From contig NZ_KV917375.1 of assembly GCF_002019665.1 (NCBI RefSeq), positions 3,919,445 to 3,983,444 on the forward strand: a DNA stretch of 64,000 bases, read 5' to 3'. The notes beneath the pieces are model-generated. The model did no database searches. It had not been told where the DNA came from and was given only the letters and a program-made list of their open reading frames with translations. Each line of letters begins with the position of its first letter. Position 1 is the stretch's first letter. This document shows positions 1 through 9,500 of the stretch, one piece after another. Position numbers and translations under genes: made by a program. This stretch comes from Sutcliffiella halmapala. Its GTDB lineage: Bacteria; Bacillota; Bacilli; Bacillales; Bacillaceae_I.

Positions 1-441
1 GACCAATTGATCCTTACTGCTTTCTGAGAAATCTCCTCTTTCCACAGCTTCTTTTAATTTCTCACTTGCTATATTAATACCTTTGGCGATTTCGCTAAAC
101 TCATCATTAGATGATATTTCTACTCTATGACTGAAGTCACCACGAGCAAGCTTGTTAATCCCTTTTGATATCTCGTTGAAATAGATAGAATAGGACTTCG
201 TTAGCAAAAAGAAAAACAAAATAGCTAAGGGGATAAAAATCAATAAAAAGAAGTTAATATCTCCAATATTGTTTACAAATAGACGAAAACGTGCTAGGGG
301 ATCTTCATAACGGACGGAAGTATGGTAGTAGAATTGCAGTACTTTAAAAAATAAATATGTAATGATTCCAGACAAACACATACTTAATCCAAATACTAAA
401 AGCATCCTAGAGCGAAAGCTGTGTAAAAAGTTATTAGCCAT
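1..441 (-). CDS. Sensor histidine kinase, N-terminal part (runs off left edge)
   Basis: Read directly from the minus strand: an ATG at 439-441 opens a frame that stays open to the window edge (147 codons). It begins MANNFLHSFRSRMLL, then has a first membrane segment (about residues 13-33), a short outside loop, a second membrane segment (about 65-85) and a HAMP-like region with ISKGINKLARGDFSHRV. This is the sensor half of a membrane histidine kinase; the kinase domain lies outside the window. It overlaps the response-regulator stop by 8 bases, so the two are translationally coupled. The layout resembles VanS-type kinases, but the stimulus cannot be told. Confidence 0.85.
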   Translation of the reverse strand, partial: MANNFLHSFRSRMLLVFGLSMCLSGIITYLFFKVLQFYYHTSVRYEDPLARFRLFVNNIGDINFFLLIFIPLAILFFFLLTKSYSIYFNEISKGINKLARGDFSHRVEISSNDEFSEIAKGINIASEKLKEAVERGDFSESSKDQLV

Positions 442-1129
442 TAAACGTATACCCAACTCCCCATATGGTTTTAATTAATTTGTTTTTTCTTTTATCATCT
501 TCAAGCTTTTTTCTCAAGGTACGGATATGGACCATGACAGTATTAGCTCCTTCAAAATAGGCTTCCCCCCATACCTGTTGAAAAATAGTTTCTACATTAT
601 AGACTTTTTTCGGATGACTGACTAATAAATATAAAATATCAAACTCTTTAGGTGTAAGTTCGATGTTTTCACCATAAAGTGAAACTGACCTTTGTTCAGA
701 GGAAATCATTAGTCCCCCATATTCCAAGACAGATTTACTATTAATTATTGGTTGATTCAATTTCATAGAGCGTCTTAATTGAGCATTTACTCGTGCAACC
801 AATTCAATAGGGGTGAATGGTTTAGTGATATAGTCATCTGCTCCGATTACTAGTCCATGCACTTTATCAAAATCAGATGTTTTAGCGCTCAAAAAAATAA
901 TAGGCATATTATATTGTTCACGAACGTGACGTGTTACTTCATAACCATCTATTTTTGGCATCATAATATCTAAAATCACCAAATCAATAGACTGAGATTG
1001 GATTACATGAATAGCTTCCTGGCCATCTGTTACCTTAATGACACGATAACCTTCTTGTTCTAAATGAATTGCCACCAAATCCGCAATCTCCTCTTCATCA
1101 TCAGCAATTAAAATTGATATTAGTTTCAT
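434..1129 (-). CDS. OmpR/PhoB-family response regulator
   Basis: A 231-residue two-domain response regulator. The receiver domain (about 1-120) has the acidic pair DD at 10-11, the phospho-acceptor aspartate D54 in LVILDIMMPKIDG, and the conserved lysine in YITKPF. The C-terminal winged-helix domain (about 130-231) has ELTPKEFDILYLL and VMVHIRTLRKKLE, typical of OmpR/PhoB DNA-binding domains. An AGGAG site precedes the ATG. It overlaps the downstream kinase gene by 8 bases and forms a two-component operon with it. VanR-like by overall appearance; the target genes are unknown. Confidence 0.93.
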   Translation of the reverse strand: MKLISILIADDEEEIADLVAIHLEQEGYRVIKVTDGQEAIHVIQSQSIDLVILDIMMPKIDGYEVTRHVREQYNMPIIFLSAKTSDFDKVHGLVIGADDYITKPFTPIELVARVNAQLRRSMKLNQPIINSKSVLEYGGLMISSEQRSVSLYGENIELTPKEFDILYLLVSHPKKVYNVETIFQQVWGEAYFEGANTVMVHIRTLRKKLEDDKRKNKLIKTIWGVGYTFNG

Positions 1130-1188
1130 CTTTTAAACCGCTCCTATCCAGTAGTACGAAAAAAGGATTATTATAACTATAAGTTTTA

Positions 1189-2253
1189 CTAGAATAAAGA
1201 AATCTTAAACTCTTCTATTAAATCTTTTAATGCAGGTCTCTTATTTCCTTCCCGACCCACTATAGCCTCAGCCGTAATTAAAGAATTCAAAATAGCCTCC
1301 TCCGTCGCTTCTCCAACTGCCCTAAATGCCAAGTCGATTTCCTCTTCATGAATCATCGGCAACGATAGACAATATTCTGGTTTCTCATGTGGTATTTTAG
1401 TTGCAGTTGAAAAACCAATGACAATCTCGCCACTTCCGTTTGTAATAATAGAACCAGTTCTTGATAATCCAGTGACAGAACGCTTTATAATTCGATTCAA
1501 TTGTCTTTCTGATACAGGTAGATCAGTTGCAACAATAATCATGATGGACCCCTTATCCTCTTCCTTATACGATTCGTCCATTGCTTCCTTCAGCTCTTGG
1601 CCAACCGCCTTACCATTTATCCTAAGATCACTTAAAATTCCAAAATTCGATAAGACCAAAACACCTATTGTGTACTTTCCATGGTTCAATTCCATTATTC
1701 GAGAAGCAGAGCCGATTCCACCTTTTAAGGAATAACAAAGCATGCCGGTTCCTGCACCAACCGCTCCTTCTTCAAATTCAGTCGAAGTATTTTCTACTGC
1801 TTGAAGCACATGCTCCGACTTCACGAACTTTGCTCTTATATCATTTAAGAACATATCATTGCATTCTCCAACGATAGGATTAACGGTTCCAGTAGTTCGA
1901 CCAATTTCAGGATTTCGTTCTAACATATAGTCAATTAAGGCATCTGCCACAGTCCCAACATTTAAAGTATTCGTTAAAAGAATCGGTGTTTCCAAGGTGC
2001 CTAACTCTGCCAGTTGAATGGTTCCCATCGTTTTTCCGAATCCATTAATCACATGACTAGAGGCAATCAGCTTCTCTTTAAAAACATTTCCTTGATGCGG
2101 CAAAATAGCAGTGACACCTGTTTGCATCATTTTATCACTAAGCGTCACATGGCCGACTGTTACTCCTGCTACATCTGTAATTGCGTTATGATACCCTGGC
2201 TCCAGATGTCCTATTTTAACTCCGTAATCTCGTATTCTTTTTTGATTGAGCAT
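1189..2253 (-). CDS. P1-family peptidase (DmpA/BapA-type aminopeptidase)
   Basis: A 354-residue protein of the P1 N-terminal-nucleophile peptidases (DmpA, beta-aminopeptidases). It shows the family opening IRDYGVKIG and DVAGVTVGHVTL, the central GAVGAGTGM motif, and the self-cleavage site Gly235-Ser236 in KGSIMIIVATDLP. In family members the new N-terminal serine becomes the nucleophile. Length matches the family. These enzymes release N-terminal residues, often D- or beta-amino acids, from small peptides or amides; the true substrate is unknown. It has no signal peptide and stands alone, 60 bases upstream of the response regulator on the same strand. Confidence 0.88.
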   Translation of the reverse strand: MLNQKRIRDYGVKIGHLEPGYHNAITDVAGVTVGHVTLSDKMMQTGVTAILPHQGNVFKEKLIASSHVINGFGKTMGTIQLAELGTLETPILLTNTLNVGTVADALIDYMLERNPEIGRTTGTVNPIVGECNDMFLNDIRAKFVKSEHVLQAVENTSTEFEEGAVGAGTGMLCYSLKGGIGSASRIMELNHGKYTIGVLVLSNFGILSDLRINGKAVGQELKEAMDESYKEEDKGSIMIIVATDLPVSERQLNRIIKRSVTGLSRTGSIITNGSGEIVIGFSTATKIPHEKPEYCLSLPMIHEEEIDLAFRAVGEATEEAILNSLITAEAIVGREGNKRPALKDLIEEFKISLF

Positions 2254-2493
2254 TTGGAATCTCCTTTTATAACTTTTTTCCTATATCAGATTAGTAATCA
2301 TTACTGTCAAAAATAACTTCCTCACCGGACAATAAACTAAGATTATCTTTTTCGACAATAACCATTTCTGCAAAAATCTCAGAAAACCTTTATTCGGCAA
2401 CAAACTGGACCATGCTCACCGTTCTTTTCACCAAAATACTAACATAAAAGTATACAGTTGATTTCTTTAAGGCACAACCAGGGAGCGTGCATC

Positions 2494-2778
2494 ATGGAGA
2501 AACTATATCAAGGCAATCAACCCGAATCCATTAAGATAAAATGGTACTGGATCGGCTTCCTCGTATTAGTGGCGCTTTGGATCATCAGCTTTCTATTCAG
2601 CAGTTTAATCGAACCCTTAAGACTCTTGCAGCTTCGCTTGTCACTTAATGGAGTAGCAGTCACTTATTTTCTTTCTATCCACTTTATCCATCTATTTTTG
2701 ACCAAGAGAGGTAAACTGAAAGAGTTACAAAACGAAATAATTATCTGGTTCAATGGAAAAGAGGTTGGGAGAATGTAA
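2494..2778 (+). CDS. Small two-helix membrane protein, unknown function
   Basis: A 94-residue protein. The start at 2494 is chosen over an upstream in-frame ATG because GGGAG sits 8 bases before it. Two hydrophobic stretches (around residues 17-40 and 52-72) are predicted membrane helices, with a charged C-terminus. It is monocistronic: its last codons form the left arm of a bidirectional terminator. I do not recognise a family. Confidence 0.6.
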   Translation: MEKLYQGNQPESIKIKWYWIGFLVLVALWIISFLFSSLIEPLRLLQLRLSLNGVAVTYFLSIHFIHLFLTKRGKLKELQNEIIIWFNGKEVGRM

Positions 2779-2795
2779 TCCCCAACCTCTTTTTA
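2761..2795. terminator. Bidirectional intrinsic terminator
   Basis: GAGGTTGGG (2761-2769) pairs with CCCAACCTC (2781-2789), flanked by AAAA on the left and TTTTT on the right. It overlaps the 3' end of the small membrane-protein gene. Confidence 0.8.
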
Positions 2796-2805
2796 CTTCA
2801 CTACC

Positions 2806-2834
2806 GAGACCACGGGGACAGTCCCCGTGGTCTC
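2806..2834. repeat. Perfect GC-rich hairpin, 14-bp arms
   Basis: GAGACCACGGGGAC and its exact reverse complement are separated by one base. There is no T-tract, so it is not a standard terminator. Related but weaker hairpins containing TGTCCCCTCG occur at 36490-36518 and 38314-38340, which suggests a small dispersed intergenic repeat. Confidence 0.75.
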
Positions 2835-2852
2835 TTTGGTCTCTTATCTTAT

Positions 2853-3680
2853 TTAAAATGCTGGAATAGCCGTCTCATCATAATTTTCTTCTAAAAACTC
2901 GCGTACTTCTTGACTCGTCATCGCTTCGGCTAGCTTTTGAATTGCTTCTGAGTCCTTGTTATCTTCTCGTGCTACTAGTGTAATGGCAAAGTCGTTGTCT
3001 ACTCCTTCGGTAAGTAGCGCATCACTTTTTGGTGTTAATCCAAGTGGCGAAGCGTAGGCAGGTGTCATGACTACTGCATCTGCATCATCATACATTCTTG
3101 CTAACATTAATAAATCTACTTCTTTAAAGTCATAGTTTTTCGGGTTGTCCACAATATCCGCTTGTGTATAGTAGTTTCCTGTTTTTTCACCTAACGTAAT
3201 CACTTCATGTTGAGCTAACAAAGCCAATGAACGATCGATATTGGAAATGTCATTCGCAATGGCAATGACTGCACCCTCAGGTAAATCATCCATAGAGTTG
3301 TATTCTTTCGCATACACACCGTAATTTGCAAAATAGATAGGTGTTACTGGAACTAACTCTGAATCATTATTTCGATTGAACTCTTCCATGTAAGGAACAT
3401 GTTGGAAGAAGTTTGCATCTACTTCTTCTGCAGCAAGTGCACTGTTAGGCTGAACATTATCACCTAACACAACCACTTCTAGAGTAATACCATCCTCAGC
3501 TAGCTTTGGTTTCACAAGATCCAAGATTTCTGTCATTGGAGGAATTAGCGAAGCTACCTTCAATGTTACTTCTTCCCTATCTTTATTTTGTACATCTCCA
3601 CTTTCGTTCGCTTCATTACCTTGACCACAACCAGCTAAAATAAAGATAGCCGCCGTTATTAAAAAGAGTATTTTTTTCAT
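2853..3680 (-). CDS. metQ: Methionine ABC transporter substrate-binding lipoprotein
   Basis: A 275-residue NlpA/MetQ-family lipoprotein. The signal peptide ends in the lipobox ILAGC (Cys18), so the protein is lipid-anchored outside the membrane. The body starts VTLKVASLIPPMTEILDLV and carries the family motifs AEEVDANFFQHVPYMEEFN and IANDISNIDRSLALL. It delivers methionine, or a related compound, to MetI. It is last in the metN-metI-metQ operon, 19 bases after metI. Confidence 0.93.
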   Translation of the reverse strand: MKKILFLITAAIFILAGCGQGNEANESGDVQNKDREEVTLKVASLIPPMTEILDLVKPKLAEDGITLEVVVLGDNVQPNSALAAEEVDANFFQHVPYMEEFNRNNDSELVPVTPIYFANYGVYAKEYNSMDDLPEGAVIAIANDISNIDRSLALLAQHEVITLGEKTGNYYTQADIVDNPKNYDFKEVDLLMLARMYDDADAVVMTPAYASPLGLTPKSDALLTEGVDNDFAITLVAREDNKDSEAIQKLAEAMTSQEVREFLEENYDETAIPAF

Positions 3681-3699
3681 GTTGTTTTCCTCCTGTTAT

Positions 3700-4362
3700 T
3701 TACCTTTTATCAATCATTCTTGATACAGTTGTTCCAATAAATTGGATGAGCTGTACCAATATGACCATTATAATAATCATATAGATCATCAAATCTGTTT
3801 TAAATTGTTGATAACCATACCGAATCGCAAAGTCTCCGATACCTCCTCCACCGACCACTCCCATTATCGTAGAATAGGATATAAAACTAATAATCGATGT
3901 GGTTAAACCTAGAACAAGCCCAGAACGAGCTTCCACATAAAGAAATTTAAAGACTACTTCCCTAACAGAGGCCCCCATCGAAATAGCCGCTTCCATCACG
4001 CCTTTTGGTACATCCAATAAAGATTGTTCGACTAATCGCGAATAATGCGCAATTGCGATAATCGATAACGGAACAGTTGCTGCTGCTGTACCAATGGCGG
4101 TTCCAATAATGAACCTTGTAAATGGGATTAAAAATACAACCAATAATAAAAACGGAAAAGAACGAGTAATATTAACCAATAAGTTCAATGTCGAAAAAAC
4201 AAATCGGTTCTCTAGCATTTTGCCCTTCCTGCAAAGAAAAAGCAACGTCCCAACTGGAAGCCCTACTAGAATCGCAGCTAAAATAGAAACACCCACCATA
4301 GCAAAAGTCTCGCCAATAGCCCGCAAAATTTCTGCTTCATATTGAACTAAAATCTCAGGCAT
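3700..4362 (-). CDS. metI: Methionine ABC transporter permease
   Basis: A MetI-type permease of about 220 residues with five hydrophobic segments and the coupling motif EAAISMGASVREVVFKF. The ATG at 4362 is preferred over the one at 4377: a GGTGA site lies 8 bases before it, and it gives an 8-base ATGCCTGA overlap with the end of metN, whereas the upstream ATG has no spaced ribosome site. It forms the membrane channel of the MetNIQ importer. Confidence 0.92.
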   Translation of the reverse strand: MPEILVQYEAEILRAIGETFAMVGVSILAAILVGLPVGTLLFLCRKGKMLENRFVFSTLNLLVNITRSFPFLLLVVFLIPFTRFIIGTAIGTAAATVPLSIIAIAHYSRLVEQSLLDVPKGVMEAAISMGASVREVVFKFLYVEARSGLVLGLTTSIISFISYSTIMGVVGGGGIGDFAIRYGYQQFKTDLMIYMIIIMVILVQLIQFIGTTVSRMIDKR

Positions 4363-5104
4363 GGTCCGTCTCACCATCCTTTGTTAGCTGCTCCACAAAC
4401 CATTTTGGATTATTATCTAAATGTTGAATCCCTTTTGGTTCAATGGACACCGTTTCATAGATTTCTCCATCTGCCATGACCGTTACGCGATTACAGATAC
4501 TTTTAATCACTTCCATCTCATGACTAACAAAAACAATGGTCACACCGAGTTGTTGATTAATATTTTTTAATACCCCTAGTATTTCACCAGCTGTATTTGG
4601 ATCAAGTGAAGAGGTTGGCTCATCGCATAATAAAACTTGCGGACTATTCGCTAAAGCCCTAGCAATCGCAACACGCTGCTTTTGCCCTCCACTTAATTGT
4701 GCTGGATATTTTTCCATCAAACTCTCTAGCCCAACAAATTGAAGACACTCTACTACGCGGCTGTGCCGTTTTTTCCTTGGATAGCTGGCCAATTCTAAGG
4801 AAACCGCAACATTATCATAAACCGTTTTATTCGATACCAAATTAAAATGCTGAAAGATCATCCCAATCGATTTACGTGCCTGACGAAGCTCTTTGCTACT
4901 CAAGCTCGTTAACCGTTGACCATTTACCTCCACTTCCCCTTCATCTGGCACTTCCAACAAATTCATGAGCCGCAGCAATGTTGATTTACCGGCCCCGCTT
5001 GCACCAATAATTCCATGAATCTCGCCCTTATTGGTCGTTAAAGATACAGACTTAATAGCCTGAAACTGTGAAAAATATTTACTAACGTTCCGTAATTTAA
5101 TCAT
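4355..5104 (-). CDS. metN: Methionine ABC transporter ATP-binding protein
   Basis: An ABC ATPase with Walker A GASGAGKST, signature LSGGQKQRVAIARAL, Walker B VLLCDEPTSSLD and a switch histidine in VSHEM. The start at 5104 (MIKLRNVSKYF) is chosen because AGAGGG precedes it; the open frame extends 13 codons further without a good site. The protein is about 250 residues; MetN proteins usually carry an extra C-terminal ACT-like domain of about 90 residues, which is absent or very short here. I saw no S-box riboswitch in the 114 bases upstream, although methionine transporters in this group often have one. Confidence 0.92.
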   Translation of the reverse strand: MIKLRNVSKYFSQFQAIKSVSLTTNKGEIHGIIGASGAGKSTLLRLMNLLEVPDEGEVEVNGQRLTSLSSKELRQARKSIGMIFQHFNLVSNKTVYDNVAVSLELASYPRKKRHSRVVECLQFVGLESLMEKYPAQLSGGQKQRVAIARALANSPQVLLCDEPTSSLDPNTAGEILGVLKNINQQLGVTIVFVSHEMEVIKSICNRVTVMADGEIYETVSIEPKGIQHLDNNPKWFVEQLTKDGETDHA

Positions 5105-5218
5105 AAAAAAAACCCTCTCTATTAATTGAAAGGTGTATTGCAACGCTAATTATTATAGCTCAATATGGAGAGGTTGTCATTTTAGTAGCTTCTATCAACA
5201 TAGGTAGAAGCTAACTAT

Positions 5219-5830
5219 TTAGTAGAGACTATAACTACTATTAGTAACACGTTGAAATCCTTTAAGTAATTTTATCCAGTAATCATCGGTAATTCCTTTT
5301 TCAGCGGTGTAGTAGTCTGAAAACCCACTCAACACATAATTCTCCCCGATTTCACCCGTATATAATAATGTTTCCTTCACTACTTTCACATACTCTTGCA
5401 TCAATTTTTCCATCATTTTCAAAGTGGAGATTTGTTCCTCCGTTAACACTATCTCATCACCATCAAATTTTAGTTTCATAAAGAATTCTGCGTAGTCAGC
5501 ATTAATACTTACTACTTCATCAAGACTTTCTTTTAATATGCCTAATTGTAACCCCATACCACTCACATCTTGGGTTACATATGCTATATCATGGAAACAG
5601 TATTCAAGTTCTCCAGCTGATGCTTCGGTTAATCTTCCTTCTTCTATTACATCTTTTAAGGTCCCTAGGTTATATAATGTGGCTTGGGAAATATCTGCTA
5701 TTTGACTAGAGAGTTCACTAGAAAGATATTCTTCATAGGACCGTTTTTGCTTTTCAGAAATAGAAAATAAAACTAGGAAAGTCAACAAACTTAATCCTAA
5801 AATCGTATAAATTAAATAGTGTCTTTTCAT
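5219..5830 (-). CDS. Membrane-anchored extracytoplasmic protein, unknown
   Basis: A 203-residue protein. The start at 5830 (MKRHYLIYTILGL) has GGAGG at good spacing; an upstream in-frame start gives 15 unlikely extra residues. One N-terminal membrane segment (about residues 4-23) is followed by a soluble, acidic, mostly helical domain that probably lies outside the membrane. I do not recognise the family. It sits 63 bases after the GGDEF gene on the same strand and may be co-transcribed with it; it could be a sensory or accessory partner, but that is a guess from position. Confidence 0.65.
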   Translation of the reverse strand: MKRHYLIYTILGLSLLTFLVLFSISEKQKRSYEEYLSSELSSQIADISQATLYNLGTLKDVIEEGRLTEASAGELEYCFHDIAYVTQDVSGMGLQLGILKESLDEVVSINADYAEFFMKLKFDGDEIVLTEEQISTLKMMEKLMQEYVKVVKETLLYTGEIGENYVLSGFSDYYTAEKGITDDYWIKLLKGFQRVTNSSYSLY

Positions 5831-5892
5831 AAAAAACCTCCATAAATCAAAATAGGAAAAAAGGAGCTGGTTCATGCCCCCAATTCCCTTCC

Positions 5893-7446
5893 TTACACCC
5901 CTACATAAACTCGCACTTGATTACGTCCTTCTCGTTTTGCAGAATATAAAGCTTTATCAGCTTTATTCAATAGCTGATGGAGTGTTTCCTCCGAATCTTC
6001 TGTTGCCACCGCTACTCCACTGCTTATAGTTACAGTGATAACTCCCTCAGTAGTGATGAGAGGCTGTGTCTCTATATGCCTACATAGCTGATTAGCTAAT
6101 AATTCGCTCTCTGATAGTGGGCTTCCCTTCCATGCAAGCACAAACTCTTCACCACCATATCGAGCAAATAGCATCTCCTCGTTTAACTGTGTTTGACAAG
6201 TCTTTACTACATGGACAAGCAACTGATCGCCAACATCGTGACCAAAGGTATCATTTACTTTTTTGAAATAATCAATATCTATTAAAATGACTGTAAACGG
6301 TAATGAATACTTTTTTGCCTCAGCTAATTCTTGCTCGCATTTCTGAAAAAATGCCCGACGATTAAATATTTGTGTAAGTTCATCATAATAGGCTTGATGC
6401 TCTAATTTTACCTGTAGTCTCTTTAGCTCTGTAATATCGGTAAAAATAATTAATAAACCTTTACTATTATTAGCCTGCTGCAACGAAGAAGTACGTACCT
6501 GATAAATACGCTTTGAATTATTGGTTTCAAGTTTAATTTCCCGATGAAAAGCAATCTCTAATTTAGATGGAAATGATTCTCCTGATAGTTCAAACCAAAC
6601 CTTATCAAAGTCCATCCCAAACATGGATTTAGTTAATGGTGGGAACATCCCCTTACTCGCTTGGTTAAATTCAATTAATCTATTGGATTCATCTAACACA
6701 ATTACACCATCGTTTATACTATTAAATATTGAGTCCTTCGCAATCGGCGTAATCGTAAACAAACGTGATGAACTAATGGCCCATAAGTATAAAAGAGATG
6801 AAAAGCAGAGAACCATAGGTACAGGATCGACACCTGGAGGGGTGTATCCGATTAAATAAAGGAAAGCTGTAATCATCGGAAGTAGTTGACCGAACATTAA
6901 TGAGATTAATTGAGTTCGATAAATCTTTGTTGTTTCTCTCCAACGAGAAAGTACTAGAAAAAATGCTACAAACATGCAGGAAAATGTAAAAATGCCATGA
7001 ATCACATACCAAATACCAATCTCCTGCTGTATGTAAGGGGCTCCCAAAACTGAATCGACTTCAAACACTCGATAATGAAAGTGATGCAAATCATTCGTGG
7101 CAACCATCACCATACTAATGAAGGGGATGGTAAGAAAGGCAATCCACGTTTTTTTCGTTATTTTTATCCCCAAATATTTCATGATAAATAAAAGTCCCAA
7201 AGGTGGAGAAAACGGTAAACCAATATATTGAATGATCGTCCATAACTTCACTTGCTCAAGATTCGTAGCCATTAAACCAAAAGCAGAAGCAAAACAATAC
7301 ATGGCAATGGACGCCGTATAAACAATAAAAATATTTGCGATATTCGTATAGTTATAGCGCTTCACAAACACGTATAAGCATAAATACAAATTAATTACGC
7401 CTGAGGTACAAGCAAGAGTAATATAAGCAGTCAATTCCGTATTCAC
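5893..7446 (-). CDS. Membrane diguanylate cyclase (7TM-PAS-GGDEF)
   Basis: A 517-residue protein starting with GTG (AGAGGG 7 bases before). The N-terminus (about 1-230) has seven hydrophobic helices of the histidine-kinase N-terminal 7TM type. A PAS-like domain (about 235-340) has DSIFNSINDGVIVLDESN. The GGDEF domain (about 350-515) begins YDELTQIFNRRAF, with metal/nucleotide motif DIDYFKKVNDTFGHDVGD and active site RYGGEEF at 429-435. GGEEF is a catalytically competent variant, so it probably makes cyclic di-GMP. The usual RxxD inhibitory site is not conserved (NEEM at that position), so product inhibition at that site is unlikely. The signal is unknown. Confidence 0.92.
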   Translation of the reverse strand: MNTELTAYITLACTSGVINLYLCLYVFVKRYNYTNIANIFIVYTASIAMYCFASAFGLMATNLEQVKLWTIIQYIGLPFSPPLGLLFIMKYLGIKITKKTWIAFLTIPFISMVMVATNDLHHFHYRVFEVDSVLGAPYIQQEIGIWYVIHGIFTFSCMFVAFFLVLSRWRETTKIYRTQLISLMFGQLLPMITAFLYLIGYTPPGVDPVPMVLCFSSLLYLWAISSSRLFTITPIAKDSIFNSINDGVIVLDESNRLIEFNQASKGMFPPLTKSMFGMDFDKVWFELSGESFPSKLEIAFHREIKLETNNSKRIYQVRTSSLQQANNSKGLLIIFTDITELKRLQVKLEHQAYYDELTQIFNRRAFFQKCEQELAEAKKYSLPFTVILIDIDYFKKVNDTFGHDVGDQLLVHVVKTCQTQLNEEMLFARYGGEEFVLAWKGSPLSESELLANQLCRHIETQPLITTEGVITVTISSGVAVATEDSEETLHQLLNKADKALYSAKREGRNQVRVYVGV

Positions 7447-7638
7447 ATTTTATCCCTCTTTTTGGATAACCTTTTTTACTTTAATTTAGCATATATATTA
7501 ATAAATGGGGGACTTCCATTAGTAATACTTGGAACTTTTTTTGTAATTATTAGTTCATCTTCCGTTCATATTCAGAATGTACATTATAGAGGAATATACG
7601 ATAAATAAATGCTTAATAATTGAAGGGGGATTTTCAGC

Positions 7639-8028
7639 ATGAATAAAAATAGTCAAATACTGCTTCGCTTTGCAGGTGCTTTTGGAGTGATTGGAGCAAT
7701 TTTGGGGGCACATATGGCAGGTGCCGGATCCTATGCATTTCGTCCAGTTCATGCACATATTCTTGTCGTTGGTTGGCTAACCCTTTTTGCATGGGCAGTT
7801 TTCTATAAGGTTTTTCAAACATCCCAAACACTTTTAACTAGAATTCATGTTTGGAGTGCAATAATAGGGTCTGTTGGCTTATCAGCAGGTATGTGGTTAT
7901 ACATGGTTAACCCATTTAATCTTCCAGAGGGAATCTCACTAATCTTTTATATCGGTGGCGGGGTAACATTACTTTTAAGCTTTGTCGTATTTTTCTTTAT
8001 CACATTGTTTTACAAGGAAGAAAAATAA
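7639..8028 (+). CDS. Small four-helix membrane protein, oxidase subunit I-like
   Basis: A 129-residue protein with four hydrophobic helices. A GAAGGGGGA site precedes the ATG. The stretch RPVHAHILVVGWLTLFAWAV resembles the histidine-containing helix of haem-copper oxidase subunit I and NorB proteins, and such small proteins are often labelled cytochrome-c oxidase in Bacillus genomes. The protein is far too short for an oxidase and has only a few histidines, so a haem-binding or carrier role is possible but unproven. It is monocistronic. Confidence 0.65.
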   Translation: MNKNSQILLRFAGAFGVIGAILGAHMAGAGSYAFRPVHAHILVVGWLTLFAWAVFYKVFQTSQTLLTRIHVWSAIIGSVGLSAGMWLYMVNPFNLPEGISLIFYIGGGVTLLLSFVVFFFITLFYKEEK

Positions 8029-8156
8029 AGGACAGACCTATACCCCAACTTTAATTCGTCATAGTTGGGGCACAGAACCTGTTAGAGATCTTGAAAAAGT
8101 CGGTATTTCATGTCCAAATAAGCATTACCACACTCTTATTTTACATATTTATCTAA

Positions 8157-9227
8157 CTAACCGATTTTCACTCTTCTTCCCTCTTCATGAGACTGTCTGA
8201 TGGCATCAAGTATTATTTGCACTTGTTGTCCATCTTCAAAGAGAGGTAAAGAAAGATTGATTTCATTGGTTGCTATTTCCTTATACATTTGGTCAATCGA
8301 ACGGTAGAAAGCATTATAATAACTTGCTGCTATTGAACTTATTTCTTCAGGTGTTTCAAGGTCCGATATTAGCTCAACCGGCTCCAACGGATTACTTCCT
8401 ATTCCAACCAGCACTTTATTGTCGTGTGACATTACTAATGTTCCTTCTGTCCCATGGATTTCCAACTTCCAACCCTCAGCATGACGCACCGCACTTGTAA
8501 AGCTAACCGAGAAGGTTCCACCTCCCACAAATGTCCCCATTACTTGGAAGGCATCATCCGCTGTTCGAATTTCCTTCTCTCCATTTTCATCGATAAATTC
8601 TGGAACTTGGGTAGTTAATTGCCCAGATACAGACTCAACCTCACCTTCCGTCCACCAAAGTAGGGAATCGAACATATGAGAACCAATCGCTCCAAGCATT
8701 CCACCCGCTTGTTCCTTTTGTCCAAGCCAGCCCCGCTTACTCGAGATCGACCGCTCATAACCTGCCATACTTGTTGAGTAGGAAACATGCATGATTTCCC
8801 CTAACACACCACTAGAAATGATTTCCTTTATCTTTTGGCGAGCTGGCAAAAACCTAAATTCAAAATTAATCCAACCAAGCTTTTTCGCGTTGTCTCGAGC
8901 GGCTATCATCTCTTTTGCTTCCTCTGCGTCAAAGGACATTGGCTTTTCACACAATACATGAACTCCACTTTCATATGCCTTCACTACCATTTCATGATGC
9001 AGCTTAGGAGCAGATACTATGGAAACTAAATCTAGCTCTTCCTTCTCCAGCATATCCTGCCAGTTATCATAAACGTTTGCAATTCCCGTCTCTTGTTTAA
9101 TCGTGTCCATTCTACCTCTAGAAACACTCGCAATAGAAACGACTTCAAACCCAGGGTGACTATTCATTATAGGTGCATGAACCTTCGCACCAAAACCTGT
9201 TCCAATAATACCGACTTTTATTTTCAT
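8157..9227 (-). CDS. Gfo/Idh/MocA-family NAD(P)-dependent oxidoreductase
   Basis: A 356-residue dehydrogenase. The N-terminal Rossmann domain has VGIIGTGFGAKVHAP (GxGxxG fold motif), and the characteristic CEKPMSFDAEEAKEM carries the conserved EKP lysine. The C-terminal alpha/beta domain (about 130-340) has GSHMFDSLLWW with the conserved histidine. The family oxidises or reduces sugars, inositols and similar substrates; nothing here fixes the substrate. It is alone on its strand. Confidence 0.9.
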   Translation of the reverse strand: MKIKVGIIGTGFGAKVHAPIMNSHPGFEVVSIASVSRGRMDTIKQETGIANVYDNWQDMLEKEELDLVSIVSAPKLHHEMVVKAYESGVHVLCEKPMSFDAEEAKEMIAARDNAKKLGWINFEFRFLPARQKIKEIISSGVLGEIMHVSYSTSMAGYERSISSKRGWLGQKEQAGGMLGAIGSHMFDSLLWWTEGEVESVSGQLTTQVPEFIDENGEKEIRTADDAFQVMGTFVGGGTFSVSFTSAVRHAEGWKLEIHGTEGTLVMSHDNKVLVGIGSNPLEPVELISDLETPEEISSIAASYYNAFYRSIDQMYKEIATNEINLSLPLFEDGQQVQIILDAIRQSHEEGRRVKIG

Positions 9228-9500
9228 CGTTTTACTCCTTTTTCTTTAAAGTGGATAAAAACATGTAATTCCGAATTTCGACATTTTACTCCACTAAGCA
9301 TATTCTCTATCGATTGAGAAATACCTGCCTGTAAAGATATGTAACTGTAACAATCCGAGGCTTAAATCTATTTTTGTACGAAAAGTTTTTCTCTCCCAAT
9401 AAAAATCAATATATGAACTACTCGTATATCTAGTATAATATCATTGTAGGAATAAAGTAGGAGTGAATAATTCACTGCTTAATGAATAGATGAGGTGTCA

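Noticed and set aside
5105-5218. S-box (SAM) riboswitch before metN
   Set aside because: The 114-base gap is too short and shows no conserved S-box helices.
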